A DNA stretch of 64,000 bases, taken from positions 1,753,115-1,817,114 of the forward strand of contig NZ_VLLG01000003.1 in NCBI RefSeq assembly GCF_007830125.1, written 5' to 3'. Below are positions 33,715 through 42,544 of this stretch, piece after piece. Under the pieces are notes generated by a model that was given only the letters and a program-made list of their open reading frames with translations, did not search any database and had not been told where the DNA came from. Position 1 is the first letter of the stretch. Each line of letters opens with the position of its first letter. Made by a program: the position numbers and the translations under genes. Source of the DNA: Chitinophaga japonensis (GTDB taxonomy: Bacteria > Bacteroidota > Bacteroidia > Chitinophagales > Chitinophagaceae).

Positions 33715-36700
33715 TTACAAACCAACGTTCAATCCCAATGTAAACCGGGTAGGCTTGGGATAGTCAAAGAAGGTTTGGCCCTGTGCAAAAGCCTGGCCGT
33801 AGGTGGTCACCTCCGGATCGTTGCCACTGAACTTGGTCCACAGGAAGAAGTTCTGCACAGACCCGTATATCCTTAACTTGTTCAGGTACCATCTCTTGAT
33901 AGCGTCTGTAGGGAAGGAATAGGCCAGCAGCAGGTTCCTGCCACGGAGGAAAGAACCGTCTTCCACCCAGCGGGTGTCCACGTTGGTCACATAACCGGCC
34001 CTAGTGTCGCGCAGGGCGGCGATGGGCGTGTTCTGGTTATCGGGCGTCCAGGCATTCAGTACGGTCTTGTAGCTGTTGGCAATGGCCACGCGGTCTTCGC
34101 CGGAGTGCTTGGTCATGTTCAGCACGTCTGCGCCGTAGGAATACTGCAGGTCTACGGTCAGCTCCCATTGCTTGAAGCGGAAGGTGTTGATGAAGGCGCC
34201 ATATACATCCGGGTTGTTATCCCCGATCACCATACGGTCGGCATCATTGATCTGGTAGTCGCCGTTCACGTCCAGGTACTTGATATCGCCGGGCAGGATG
34301 GTCTGGCTGCTGCGGTAGCTGGCAAATTTGGCCGCTTCATCCGCTTCATGCGTGCCCCAGGTGCCCAGGCGTACCAGGCCCCAGAAGGAACCTACGGACT
34401 CGCCTACTTTCAGGATACCGGTAGGGTTGGTAAACCCGGGGTTGCCGCTGAAGAGGGGAGCGGGCGTAGCAAGTGACAGCACCTTGTTCTGGTTATGGGA
34501 GACTGTCAGGCTGGTGCTCCAGGTAAAGTTCTTCGTTTGTACGTTCACGGAGTTCACACCTACTTCAATACCCTTGTTCTCCATGCTGCCGATGTTGCGG
34601 ATGATGGATACATAACCGCTGGAGTAAGGCAGGGGCGCTTCCAGCAGCATGTCGGTGGTTTTACGGTAGTAACCGTCCACTTCCAGCGAGATCCTGTTCT
34701 GCAGGAACCCTATTTCCAGGCCGATATCTGTCTGCTTGGTCTTTTCCCATTTCAGGTCCGGGTTAGCCAGCCTGCTGATGCCTACGCCTGCCGCCCGCGC
34801 ATCGTTGAACACCGCGGTGTAGTTGCCCAGCAGTGCCAGGGATGCATAGGTATTGATCTCGGAGTTACCGGTCAAACCGTAGCTGGCGCGCAGTTTCAGA
34901 TGGGAGATGGTGGGGTTGCCTTTCATGAAAGGTTCTTCGGATACTCTCCAGGCTACGGCTGCAGAGGGGAAGAACGCATATTTATTAGACTCGCCGAACT
35001 TGGAGTTGCCATCCACACGGCCGGTGAGTGTCAGCAGGTATTTATCCCGGTAGCCGTAGTTCAGCCTGCTGTAGTAGGAGTTGAAGGCAAACCTTGCACG
35101 GCGGGAGCTAGGCGTGGGGAAGTTAGTGGCGGAGCCAATGTTATTGAATTGGAAGAAGTCGGTCTGGAAACCTTCACCAATGGTCTGGAAACCTTTGATA
35201 TTGGTCTCGTACCAGGAGGCGCCTATCATACCGGTGAAAGAGTGGTCCAGGCCAAACTTGCGGTTATAGGTCAGGTAGGTCTCGGAGGAGAAGAAACTTT
35301 CCCGGTTATTGTCCAGTACGGCGCGGCCTTTCTGATCGGCAGAGATCTGGTTCAGGCTGCGGCCGTTGTACTCGCTGCGTTCGCGTGTTACTACGGATGT
35401 ACCCAGCACGGAGCGCAGGTCCAGCCCGGGAGCAATGTGAATGTCCGCATACACGTTGCCCAGCACGGTTTGGGTCAGCATTTCATAGAACCGGTTGTTC
35501 ATGATGTTCACCGGGTTCTCGCCCCCTTCCATACCCTGGTACTGGTAGTTACCAGCCCAGGTGCCATCCGGGTATTTCACCGGCAGAATGGGCAGGGCCT
35601 CCGTGATCATACGCACGGAGTTCAGGCCGCCGGTGCCGATGTCCACCAGGTTTTCCTTCTGGTTGTTATAGCTGAGGTTACCGCCTACGGTCAGCCAGTC
35701 CTTGATATCCGTATCAAAGGTAAAGCGGGCGGAGTAGCGTTTCAGGTAAGAGTTCAGCAGCAGGCCGTTATCGTCCAGCAGGCCGAGGAACACCCCGTAG
35801 CTGCCTTTTTCGTTACCATTGGTGAAAGACACCTGGTGGTTCTGCGACAGCTTGTTCTGCGTAGCCTCTTTCAGCCAGTCTGTATTATAGAGCGGCTCGG
35901 GCGTGCCGTCTGCGCCCAGCCTGAACAGCTCGGGATTGCCGGCGGTATTGCCTACCAGGTAGTTCATTCTTTTGGCTACGGGATCGGAGTACTTACCGGC
36001 CGCCCAGCCAGCAGGATCGTAGATCTGGGAGTTTTTATACGCCTGCTCCTCTACAAACAGGAACTCGTTGGCGTCCAGCATTTCCACGCGGTTGGGACCA
36101 ATGGTAGGCACGCTGAGGCTTACGTCGTAAGTTATTTTGCCGCCGTCCCTGGAGCCTTTCTTGGTGGTGATCAGCACCACGCCGTTAGCGCCCCTGGAAC
36201 CGTATATCGCAGTGGCGGATGCATCTTTCAGCACTTCCACGGAACCGATATCGGCCGGGTTAATGAAGTCAATGGCATTGGAGAACTGTGTTTGCGTACC
36301 CACCGGCAGCATTACCCCGTCTATAATATAGAGCGGGTTGTTGGAGGTGTTGATGGAGCTGAAACCGCGTATGGTGATACGGGTTTGTCCACCGGGGCGG
36401 CCGGAGTTCTCAGTTACGTTCACACCGGGAATACGGCCGGCCAGCGCCTGGTTCACAGAAGGGACCACGCGTTCCTGGAGCTGGGCGGATTTAACGGATG
36501 CCACCGCTCCGGTCACGTCGGACCGCTTCTGGGTACCGTACCCGATCACCACCACATCCTGCAGGGATTTGATATCCGGGGCCAGCGCCACGTTAACGGT
36601 GGAACCTTCAATCGCCTGTTCCTGCGGAACATAGCCTACAAAGGAAAAATTAAGCGCAGTAGCGCCCTGCGGTACTTCCAGGGTATAAGTACCGTCCGGC

Positions 36701-36885
36701 TTGGTTTGTGTGCCGGTCGCTGTACCTTTCACCTGTACGGTTACGCCCGGTAAAGGACTGTTGTCCTTGGCGTCCGTTACCCGCCCGGATACTTGCCGGG
36801 TCTGGGAAAAGGCCTGTAAACACATAAGGATCCATAACGTGCTTAAAAGCCCACTTCGCATAAGAAAGGTTGATGTTTTCTTCAT
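33715..36885 (-). CDS. SusC/RagA-type TonB-linked outer membrane receptor
   Basis: A protein of 1056 residues, full length. A signal peptide (LLSTLWILMCLQAFSQ) leads straight into the carboxypeptidase-regulatory-like domain (VSGRVTDAKDNSPLPGVTVQ), so there is no STN domain, unlike the receptor at 1-2987. Then come VVVIGYGTQKRSDVTGAV, the plug (PLYIIDGVMLPVG, SATAIYGSRGANGVVLITTK) and the barrel, closing with PKPTRFTLGLNVGL. It imports a large ligand with the SusD protein encoded 31 bp downstream. Lack of an STN domain fits control by the adjacent LacI-type regulator rather than by a sigma/anti-sigma pair. Confidence 0.96.
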   Translation of the reverse strand: MKKTSTFLMRSGLLSTLWILMCLQAFSQTRQVSGRVTDAKDNSPLPGVTVQVKGTATGTQTKPDGTYTLEVPQGATALNFSFVGYVPQEQAIEGSTVNVALAPDIKSLQDVVVIGYGTQKRSDVTGAVASVKSAQLQERVVPSVNQALAGRIPGVNVTENSGRPGGQTRITIRGFSSINTSNNPLYIIDGVMLPVGTQTQFSNAIDFINPADIGSVEVLKDASATAIYGSRGANGVVLITTKKGSRDGGKITYDVSLSVPTIGPNRVEMLDANEFLFVEEQAYKNSQIYDPAGWAAGKYSDPVAKRMNYLVGNTAGNPELFRLGADGTPEPLYNTDWLKEATQNKLSQNHQVSFTNGNEKGSYGVFLGLLDDNGLLLNSYLKRYSARFTFDTDIKDWLTVGGNLSYNNQKENLVDIGTGGLNSVRMITEALPILPVKYPDGTWAGNYQYQGMEGGENPVNIMNNRFYEMLTQTVLGNVYADIHIAPGLDLRSVLGTSVVTRERSEYNGRSLNQISADQKGRAVLDNNRESFFSSETYLTYNRKFGLDHSFTGMIGASWYETNIKGFQTIGEGFQTDFFQFNNIGSATNFPTPSSRRARFAFNSYYSRLNYGYRDKYLLTLTGRVDGNSKFGESNKYAFFPSAAVAWRVSEEPFMKGNPTISHLKLRASYGLTGNSEINTYASLALLGNYTAVFNDARAAGVGISRLANPDLKWEKTKQTDIGLEIGFLQNRISLEVDGYYRKTTDMLLEAPLPYSSGYVSIIRNIGSMENKGIEVGVNSVNVQTKNFTWSTSLTVSHNQNKVLSLATPAPLFSGNPGFTNPTGILKVGESVGSFWGLVRLGTWGTHEADEAAKFASYRSSQTILPGDIKYLDVNGDYQINDADRMVIGDNNPDVYGAFINTFRFKQWELTVDLQYSYGADVLNMTKHSGEDRVAIANSYKTVLNAWTPDNQNTPIAALRDTRAGYVTNVDTRWVEDGSFLRGRNLLLAYSFPTDAIKRWYLNKLRIYGSVQNFFLWTKFSGNDPEVTTYGQAFAQGQTFFDYPKPTRFTLGLNVGL

Positions 36886-37323
36886 ACGCTTTGGTTTTTG
36901 GTTTATTTAAGGATGTAGAATAATGAATCGATCCTGCCTGATGACAGTGCGGCCGGAGAGGAAAGAAAAAAAGCATGATCACCGTACTTTATACGGCAAC
37001 AATATGAAATAATGGTCTTACTTGATATAAAGCAGTACCATAACGTGGTCCCTCCCCAGTAGCTAGCAAAATCGATTTAGCATTTGGTTTTAAAAAAAAG
37101 ATCCTTGTCCGGATCCTTCCAGTACATTACATGTTTACGTTGCTTTGGTTTAAAAGATCATTGATTTGTTTTAGTTCGTCACGTGTTTCCGAGATGATGT
37201 GGAATCCTTCCGGTCATTTCAATAAAAACTTCTCCTGTAAAAATAGTACTCTTTTTTACAATCCAAAACGGGTGGGCAAAAAAAATAATAACCGGTATAT
37301 CTCCGGCAGGGGGTGAAAACCTG
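36886..37323. promoter_or_regulatory. Upstream region of the susCD pair with a candidate LacI-type operator
   Basis: A 438-bp spacer. GCAAAATCGATTTAGC at 37066-37081 is a 16-bp near-palindrome (all but one pair) with the central CG expected of LacI-family operators; it lies 181 bp upstream of the susC start. A weak -7 match (TATTGTTG on the minus strand) is at 37004-36997. The remainder is A/T-rich with no ORF, RNA gene or repeat that I can support. Confidence 0.4.
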
Positions 37324-38340
37324 TTACAGGGAGTGTCTCCGGATAAATTTGCCTTCCAGCACCACCTGCTGTTTCCCGGGCTTGCCTTTCACAACTCCCA
37401 TTTGTTTCATTAATAAGGAAATAGCCGTTTTGGCAATGCTGGCGATAGGTTGCTGGAACGCGCTGATGCCGGGCGGGTACAGGCGGAACACATCGTGGTC
37501 GTCAAAGCAAACCACCGCCAGGTCGTCCGGTATCCGCAGGCCCAGGCGGTTGATAGTTTCCACGCCGGCCACCCCCAGGTAATTAGTGGCAAACAGGAGG
37601 GCTTCCAGGTTGCGCCGGCCTTTAATAAAGGCGCCGATGCGGCGGATTATAGCGGACTGCGATGCATCGTAGGGCACCGTCAGTACCTGCTGCTGCGCTG
37701 CCGGTATGCCATGCTGCGTGCAGGCGTCCCGGTAAGCCTGTTCCCGCTGCTGCAACTGCACCAGGTCCAGCCCGGCAGTCACGAAGCCGATATCCCGGTA
37801 TCCTTTTGCCAGCAGGTGCTCCATGCAGGTGCGGATGCCTTTGTAGTTGTCTACCAGCACATAAGGGGTATCTACTGCTTCAAAATAGCTATCCATCAGC
37901 ACCACCGGCTGCCCCAACTGCACCAGTTGCCGGATATCCTTTTCCATCCCGGGCGCGGGCGTAACCAGGTAACCGTCCACCTGCTGCTTGAGCATCATCT
38001 GTATCAGCTCTTTTCCTTTCTGCGGATTATTTTCCGTGCTGCAGTACAATACCTTGTAGCCGTAACTGTCTGCTTCCGCTTCTATGGTGCGGGCCAGGGA
38101 GGCAAAGAAGCTGCCGGAAATGCTCTCCACGATCAGTCCCAGCGTTTTGGACTGACCGGTGCGGAGGTTTACCGCTACGGGGTGCGGCTGATACCCGACC
38201 TCTCTGGCCACGCTTTCTATCCTGGCGGCCAGGGCGTCGCTGATGCGCCTTTGCCTGGCTTTCCCGTTCAGCACCAGGGAAACCGTGGAAGGCGCAACAC
38301 CAGCTTTTTTAGCTACGTCTTTCAGGGATGTTCTCTTCAT
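37324..38340 (-). CDS. LacI-family transcriptional regulator
   Basis: A protein of 338 residues. The N-terminal helix-turn-helix and hinge are classic (TSLKDVAKKAGVAPSTVSLV, then ARIESVAREVGYQPHPVAVN), followed by a periplasmic-binding-protein-like sensor domain (TLGLIVESISGSFFASLART, VDGYLVTPAPGMEKDIRQLV, DLAVVCFDDHDVFRLYPPGI). It would bind a sugar or sugar phosphate and release or recruit DNA. Its place between the GH18 endoglycosidase and susCD, all on one strand, points to local control of this locus. Confidence 0.95.
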   Translation of the reverse strand: MKRTSLKDVAKKAGVAPSTVSLVLNGKARQRRISDALAARIESVAREVGYQPHPVAVNLRTGQSKTLGLIVESISGSFFASLARTIEAEADSYGYKVLYCSTENNPQKGKELIQMMLKQQVDGYLVTPAPGMEKDIRQLVQLGQPVVLMDSYFEAVDTPYVLVDNYKGIRTCMEHLLAKGYRDIGFVTAGLDLVQLQQREQAYRDACTQHGIPAAQQQVLTVPYDASQSAIIRRIGAFIKGRRNLEALLFATNYLGVAGVETINRLGLRIPDDLAVVCFDDHDVFRLYPPGISAFQQPIASIAKTAISLLMKQMGVVKGKPGKQQVVLEGKFIRRHSL

Positions 38341-38406
38341 ATGTCACGATGGGGTGCGGGCGGCAAGATAGTGAAAAGTGAATTGTTATTCACAGGTCGC
38401 CATTCA

Positions 38407-39366
38407 CTATTGCAGGCAGCCGGCAGCGGTCAGCACACTGTCTCCCTGGGTAGCCAGCGACATGCCGGAAAGGTAGCTGTGCACATCCGTACCGGGCAGA
38501 TCATAATATAGTACGATCCCGTAATGCTCGTCCACCGTGCGTTGGGCCAGCGAAGTAGCCTGGGCCTTGGAAGTGTGGTTGATCCAGATAGCGCCGGGGC
38601 CTAGCTGGCTGCGGTCCATGCCGGCAAAGGAGGGCGGGGACCAGGTGCCGTAATAGGGATTCCAGGCGTAATTGATAAAATCGCCGGTCTTTTGGCCGTT
38701 CCAGGAGGAGCGGACGGCCGCCGGGCCGATATTGTACAGGGAGATGATCTTGTCCGGCATAAGCTTGCGCAACTCGTCCAGCAGCAGGATAAAGGAGCTG
38801 TCATTAGGCTGGGGCAGCCCGTTCTGGCCGTATTTGGCATACTCGTCATCAAAGTCAATACCGTCCAGGCCATAGGTGGTTACCGCATGGCTGAGCTGCT
38901 GCGCAAAATCCCTGGCGGCGGCCCGGCTGGTAAAGTTGGCAAACCCCGCGCCCTGGTGGTTGCCCAGGACAGACAGCAGCACCTTGATGCCCTTGTCCTG
39001 CAGGGGCTGAATAAACGCGGCCCGGTTGCCCAGCACCTGCGTCACATTGGGATTGTGGTACAGCACCGCTTTGCCGGCCTGCGCATCATAATTGATATTG
39101 GAGGCAAAAATGATGGCGATGTCAAAGAAAGGCTCGCCGCCTGTTTTCAGGGTATAGCAGCCGGCATTGGCAAGATGGTGGTTGTTCACCTCGATGTATA
39201 CCACGTTCAGGGGGCCGGTTTTGGCGGGGGGGCCAGGATTGGCGCCGGTAGTGTCCGGTTCTTGTTCCGGCTGTGCGGGAGTGCCGGTTTGCTCTTTTTT
39301 ACAGGCGCTGCCGGCAGTGCATAGCAGCAAGGCTAACAACGGGAGCAGCCAATGGTTATTTTTCAT
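38407..39366 (-). CDS. GH18 endo-beta-N-acetylglucosaminidase, EndoH/EndoF-like, lipoprotein
   Basis: A protein of 319 residues from the ATG at 39366; the frame extends further up without a credible signal. The lipoprotein signal is WLLPLLALLLCTAGSAC (Cys22), followed by a Pro/Thr-rich linker. The catalytic motif LDGIDFDDEYAKYG has Asp168, Asp171, Asp173 and Glu175 of the GH18 DxxDxDxE pattern and is worded as in EndoH-type enzymes, which cut the chitobiose core of N-glycans. VLLSVLGNHQGAGFANFTS is the matching upstream strand. Along with LacI and SusC/SusD downstream it suggests scavenging of glycoprotein glycans, with the enzyme on the cell surface. Confidence 0.88.
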   Translation of the reverse strand: MKNNHWLLPLLALLLCTAGSACKKEQTGTPAQPEQEPDTTGANPGPPAKTGPLNVVYIEVNNHHLANAGCYTLKTGGEPFFDIAIIFASNINYDAQAGKAVLYHNPNVTQVLGNRAAFIQPLQDKGIKVLLSVLGNHQGAGFANFTSRAAARDFAQQLSHAVTTYGLDGIDFDDEYAKYGQNGLPQPNDSSFILLLDELRKLMPDKIISLYNIGPAAVRSSWNGQKTGDFINYAWNPYYGTWSPPSFAGMDRSQLGPGAIWINHTSKAQATSLAQRTVDEHYGIVLYYDLPGTDVHSYLSGMSLATQGDSVLTAAGCLQ

Positions 39367-39507
39367 GAGAGGGAGTTTTGTGCGAATAAATATACGAACG
39401 AAAAAGGAATGTACGGATGTACGTACCAGTTGATGTGCGGATACATGATATGCTACTTTTTTCTTTCCTTTGCACCCATCTGACCGCTTAAAAAAATATA
39501 TCAAGAG

Positions 39508-40236
39508 ATGAAACTAGACATATTAGCAATAGCCGCCCACCCGGACGATGTAGAGCTGTCCTGCGCCGGCACCCTGATGGTGCACGCGGCGCAAGGCATG
39601 CAGGTAGGCGTGGCAGATCTTACCCGGGGAGAGCTGGGCACGCGCGGCACCCCGGAAACGCGGGCGCAGGAAGCACAGGACGCCGCCGCGGTAATGGGGC
39701 TGGCAGTGCGCGACAACCTGGGCCTGGCAGACGGCTTCTTCCGGAATGAAAGGGCGGAACAACTGGCCGTTATTACGGCTATACGAAAATACCAGCCGGA
39801 CATTGTGCTGGCCAATGCCATTGATGACCGGCACCCGGATCATGGCCGCGCGGCCAAACTGATAGCAGACAGTTGCTTTATGGCCGGGCTGCGTAAAATT
39901 GAGACCACGCACAACGGACAGGCCCAGCAGGCCTGGCGTCCCAGGCAGGTGTACCACTTCCTGCAGGACCGCTACCACCGGCCGGACCTGGTGGTGGATA
40001 TCAGCTCCGTGATGGAGCGCAAGCTGGACGCCATCCGCTGCTTCAAGACCCAGTTCCTGGCGCCGGAGGAAGAGCAGTTGCAGACCTACATCTCATCGCC
40101 CGCTTTTTTTGAGAGTGTGATCTACCGTTCCAAAATGCTGGGTAAAATGGTAGGGGTGGCTTACGCAGAAGGTTATACGAGCGCCAAAGCCATCGGGGTC
40201 AGGAATTTTGCTGACCTGATCAATGAAGTAACTTAA
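39508..40236 (+). CDS. bshB1: Bacillithiol biosynthesis deacetylase BshB1
   Basis: A protein of 242 residues of the PIG-L/LmbE deacetylase family. The zinc motif is AIAAHPDDVELSCAGTLMVH (AHPDD) with the third ligand in DDRHPDHGRAAKLIADSC. The wording and length match BshB1, which removes the acetyl group from GlcNAc-malate in bacillithiol synthesis. SVMERKLDAIRCFKTQFLAP and AYAEGYTSAKAIGVRNFADL are also typical. A bacillithiol-transferase-like protein (16383) is encoded elsewhere in the window. The gene stands alone and ends 8 bp before a repeat element. Confidence 0.92.
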   Translation: MKLDILAIAAHPDDVELSCAGTLMVHAAQGMQVGVADLTRGELGTRGTPETRAQEAQDAAAVMGLAVRDNLGLADGFFRNERAEQLAVITAIRKYQPDIVLANAIDDRHPDHGRAAKLIADSCFMAGLRKIETTHNGQAQQAWRPRQVYHFLQDRYHRPDLVVDISSVMERKLDAIRCFKTQFLAPEEEQLQTYISSPAFFESVIYRSKMLGKMVGVAYAEGYTSAKAIGVRNFADLINEVT

Positions 40237-40244
40237 AGAGGTAT

Positions 40245-40400
40245 AAATACCGAATTCCAAATTCCAAATACCAAATTCCAAAATGGACCACATCTGCCCT
40301 GAACTACCGGCAGACTGCAGTTGATGTCAGCCACATCTACCAATTTTGGAATTTGGTATTTGGAATTTGGAATTTGCTCTGATTTGGTATTTGAATTTTT
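40245..40400. repeat. Heptad-word hairpin element, CCAAATT family, copy C
   Basis: Left arm about 40245-40283 and right arm about 40342-40400 of CCAAATT/CCAAATA words. Within the loop TCTGCC pairs with GGCAGA and GATGT with ACATC (loop CAGCC), giving two internal stems. The loop sequence is not the same as in copies A and B. The right arm ends 5 bp before the ATG of the beta-lactamase-like gene. Confidence 0.8.
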
Positions 40401-40405
40401 CAACT

Positions 40406-41308
40406 ATGAAACTTTTCTATCTCTGTTGTTTCCTCCTGCTTTGCCAGGCTGCTTTTGCCCAGCAGGAAGACAGGCGCCTGGCGGCAAAGCTGCGCCCCCT
40501 GCTGGCGCGGCACCACGGCATTGCCGGCATTTATGTGCACCACCTCAAAACAAACAGGGTAGTGGCCATTAATGCGGATACGCTGTTCCCCACGGCCAGC
40601 ACCATCAAAGTGCCTATCATGATCGGCATCTTCGACAGGATTGAAAAGGGAGAGCTGCAGTACCGCCAGCCCCTGGTGTACCGGGACTCCCTGTTGTACG
40701 AGGGGGAGGACATACTCGGTTCCTTTAAAGACGGGGAAAAGATCGGGCTGGACAAGGTAATGATGCTGATGTTGACCATGAGCGACAATACGGCCAGCCT
40801 CTGGCTCCAGTCCCTGGCCGGCGGCGGGCAGCAGATCAATGCCTGGCTGGAGGCGCAGGGCTTTACCCATACCCGGGTCAACAGCCGCACCCCGGGCCGG
40901 GAGGAAAACCGCCGGCAGTATGGTTGGGGGCAGACCACACCCCGGGAAATGGCCCGCCTCCTGGAAATGATCTATAAAGGGGAGGTGGTGAGCAAAGCCG
41001 CCAGCGAGCGGATGTACCGCAACCTGACCCGCAACTACTGGGACACGGAAGGGCTGTTGCAGGTGCCGCCGGGGGTGAGAACGGCCTCCAAGAACGGTGC
41101 GGTCAATGCCTCGCGGTCCGAGGTGGTGATGGTAAACGCCCCGCACGGGGATTATGTGTACAGTATTATTACAAAAGAGAACCAGGATCAGCGCTGGGAG
41201 CGGGATAACGAAGCCTGGGAGTTGCTGCGCAGGGTGGCTGGGCTGATCTGGCAGCATTATGAAGGTAAGGGCAAATGGATGCCCGACCCTGCGTTAGGGC
41301 AGTTTTAA
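40406..41308 (+). CDS. Class A beta-lactamase-fold serine hydrolase lacking the usual general base
   Basis: A protein of 300 residues. The frame opens at 40346, but its first 20 residues are translated repeat; the signal peptide starts at 40406 (MKLFYLCCFLLLCQAAFAQQ). Active-site elements: Ser65-Thr-Ile-Lys68 (FPTASTIKVPIM), Ser126-Asp-Asn128 (LTMSDNTASLW) and Lys229-Asn-Gly231 where KTG or KSG is usual. Counting 36 residues from the SDN serine, as in TEM, the omega-loop glutamate 166 is a threonine (NSRTPGREENRRQYG) and Asn170 is a glutamate. It may be a hydrolase with shifted chemistry, a peptidoglycan enzyme or a weak lactamase; drug resistance should not be assumed. Confidence 0.82.
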   Translation: MKLFYLCCFLLLCQAAFAQQEDRRLAAKLRPLLARHHGIAGIYVHHLKTNRVVAINADTLFPTASTIKVPIMIGIFDRIEKGELQYRQPLVYRDSLLYEGEDILGSFKDGEKIGLDKVMMLMLTMSDNTASLWLQSLAGGGQQINAWLEAQGFTHTRVNSRTPGREENRRQYGWGQTTPREMARLLEMIYKGEVVSKAASERMYRNLTRNYWDTEGLLQVPPGVRTASKNGAVNASRSEVVMVNAPHGDYVYSIITKENQDQRWERDNEAWELLRRVAGLIWQHYEGKGKWMPDPALGQF

Positions 41309-41335
41309 TACGGATAATGGTACCTGTGAAGGCCA

Positions 41336-41455
41336 TTAGATGAACAGATCCTGGGTAGCGTCAAATTCATCCTGTCTGCTGATACTGTTTTTGATAAACG
41401 GGATCAAAGCAAGGCCCACCGTAATGATCACCAGAAGTACATGCTTAAGTTTCAT
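41336..41455 (-). CDS. Microprotein of 39 residues with one membrane helix
   Basis: An ATG-to-TAA frame that reads MKLKHVLLVIITVGLALIPF followed by a short polar tail with KNSISRQDEFDATQDLFI. Positive residues before the helix and a charged tail after it are usual for small membrane proteins. It faces the beta-lactamase-like gene and stops 27 bp from it. Family unknown. Similar microproteins are encoded at 52845, 61681 and 61817. Confidence 0.45.
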   Translation of the reverse strand: MKLKHVLLVIITVGLALIPFIKNSISRQDEFDATQDLFI

Positions 41456-41604
41456 TCGTCAGTATTTATCGTTCAAAGGCCCTTATGGAACCTCTCCGCC
41501 GGCTGGCGGACCGGTTTCATACCTGCCCGGTTTTTTCCAAGTTCTCTAAGTATAACTAAATAACGTGCCAAAATGTTACGACTTTAGCGCCCGCTGAAAG
41601 GTAT

Positions 41605-41652
41605 GCTAAACGCGGGTTTAGCAATACCGCGCCAGATCGTGGCCTGGCGCGG
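41605..41652. other. Two adjacent perfect hairpins
   Basis: GCTAAAC/GTTTAGC around a 4-nt loop, then CCGCGCCAG (41627-41635) with CTGGCGCGG (41644-41652) around an 8-nt loop. They lie about 180 bp upstream of the peroxiredoxin gene, outside any ORF, without a following T run. They could be a structured leader or a REP-like sequence. Confidence 0.5.
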
Positions 41653-41722
41653 GCCTATATGGGTTGTCTATGAGAGGGTGTGCAAGGTATAGATATTATC
41701 AATACCTTATCTTGAAAATCTA

Positions 41723-41754
41723 TTTGATTAATTATGGCCGGACACGCAATTTTG
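41723..41754 (+). promoter_or_regulatory. Peroxiredoxin promoter
   Basis: TTTG (41723-41726) and CAATTTTG (41747-41754, one mismatch to TAnnTTTG) separated by 20 bp. The leader before the ATG at 41830 would be close to 70 nt. Confidence 0.55.
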
Positions 41755-41829
41755 CACCTGGTTTAAAATGCGTGGATGTTACGCAAAGCAAGGTATTAAG
41801 ATCGTCAATTCAAAAAACAAGTATACAGT

Positions 41830-42384
41830 ATGAAGAATGTTATTTTATCCGTAGGGTCACAGTTCCCGGAGTTCAAGAAAGCATCCGTTATATCTACAGA
41901 GAAAGGCAAAGAGTTCTATGACCTGTCTTCCGAGGAGATCAGGAATTCCGGCAAATGGTTGGTAATGTTCTGGTGGCCTAAGGATTTCACCTTTGTTTGC
42001 CCGACCGAGATAGCTGAGTTTAACAAGCACTACCAGGACTTCGCCGACCGCGACGCCATCCTGGTGGGCGCCTCTACCGATAGCGAATTTGTGCACCTGG
42101 CCTGGAGAAAGGACCATGAAGACCTGCGCAACCTGCAGTTCCCGATGCTGGCTGATACTTCCAAAACCCTGGCTGAAGAACTGGGTATCCTGGAAGCCAA
42201 CGAAAAAGTGGCCTACCGCGCTACTTTTATCGTAGACCCTGAAGGTATCGTACGCTGGGTATCCCTGTACGACCTGAACGTGGGACGTAACGTAAAAGAA
42301 GTGCTGCGCGTGCTGGACGCCCTGCAGACAGACGAGCTGTGCCCCTGCAACTGGCAGAAAGGCGAAGCTACGCTGACCGCCTAA
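41830..42384 (+). CDS. Peroxiredoxin of the AhpC/TSA family
   Basis: A protein of 184 residues that reduces hydroperoxides. The peroxidatic cysteine is in FTFVCPTEIAEFNKHY, preceded by WLVMFWWPKD; the resolving cysteine is probably in the C-terminal DELCPCNWQKGEATLTA. The CPCNW ending resembles AhpC proteins that receive electrons from an AhpD-type partner rather than AhpF. Such a partner is encoded 160 bp downstream, and no ahpF is seen. It has its own promoter. Confidence 0.93.
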   Translation: MKNVILSVGSQFPEFKKASVISTEKGKEFYDLSSEEIRNSGKWLVMFWWPKDFTFVCPTEIAEFNKHYQDFADRDAILVGASTDSEFVHLAWRKDHEDLRNLQFPMLADTSKTLAEELGILEANEKVAYRATFIVDPEGIVRWVSLYDLNVGRNVKEVLRVLDALQTDELCPCNWQKGEATLTA

Positions 42385-42449
42385 GCAGCGGCGCCATTGA
42401 AACAGCCGCTTGCCCGGCGCTTTTATTTTAATTAAGATCAATTTTCAAT

Positions 42450-42523
42450 AGCGGGCAATTGGTAGCTTGCAGCCCTCACCGGCAATGAACGGACGCGGGG
42501 CTGCAAGCTGCTGGTTGCCCGCT
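42450..42523. repeat. Heptad-word hairpin between the peroxiredoxin and AhpD-like genes
   Basis: Left arm 42450-42475 reads AGCGGGC, AATTGGT, AGCTTGC, AGCCC; right arm 42497-42523 reads GGGGCT, GCAAGCT, GCTGGTT, GCCCGCT. The arms pair nearly throughout. It lies in the transcript leader of the AhpD-like gene, 21 bp before its ATG, where it could attenuate transcription of the second gene. Confidence 0.75.
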
Positions 42524-42544
42524 GTCATTAAAATCACTACAACT

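Noticed and set aside
34495..36753. A 752-codon open frame on the plus strand
   Set aside because: It is the mirror of the susC gene at 33715-36885. The opposite strand has full SusC motifs, while this frame reads as low-complexity Val/Gly/Gln/His sequence typical of antisense translation.
41340..41549. A 69-codon open frame on the plus strand
   Set aside because: No signal, domain or promoter; the opposite strand has a better-formed 39-codon microprotein frame in the same place.
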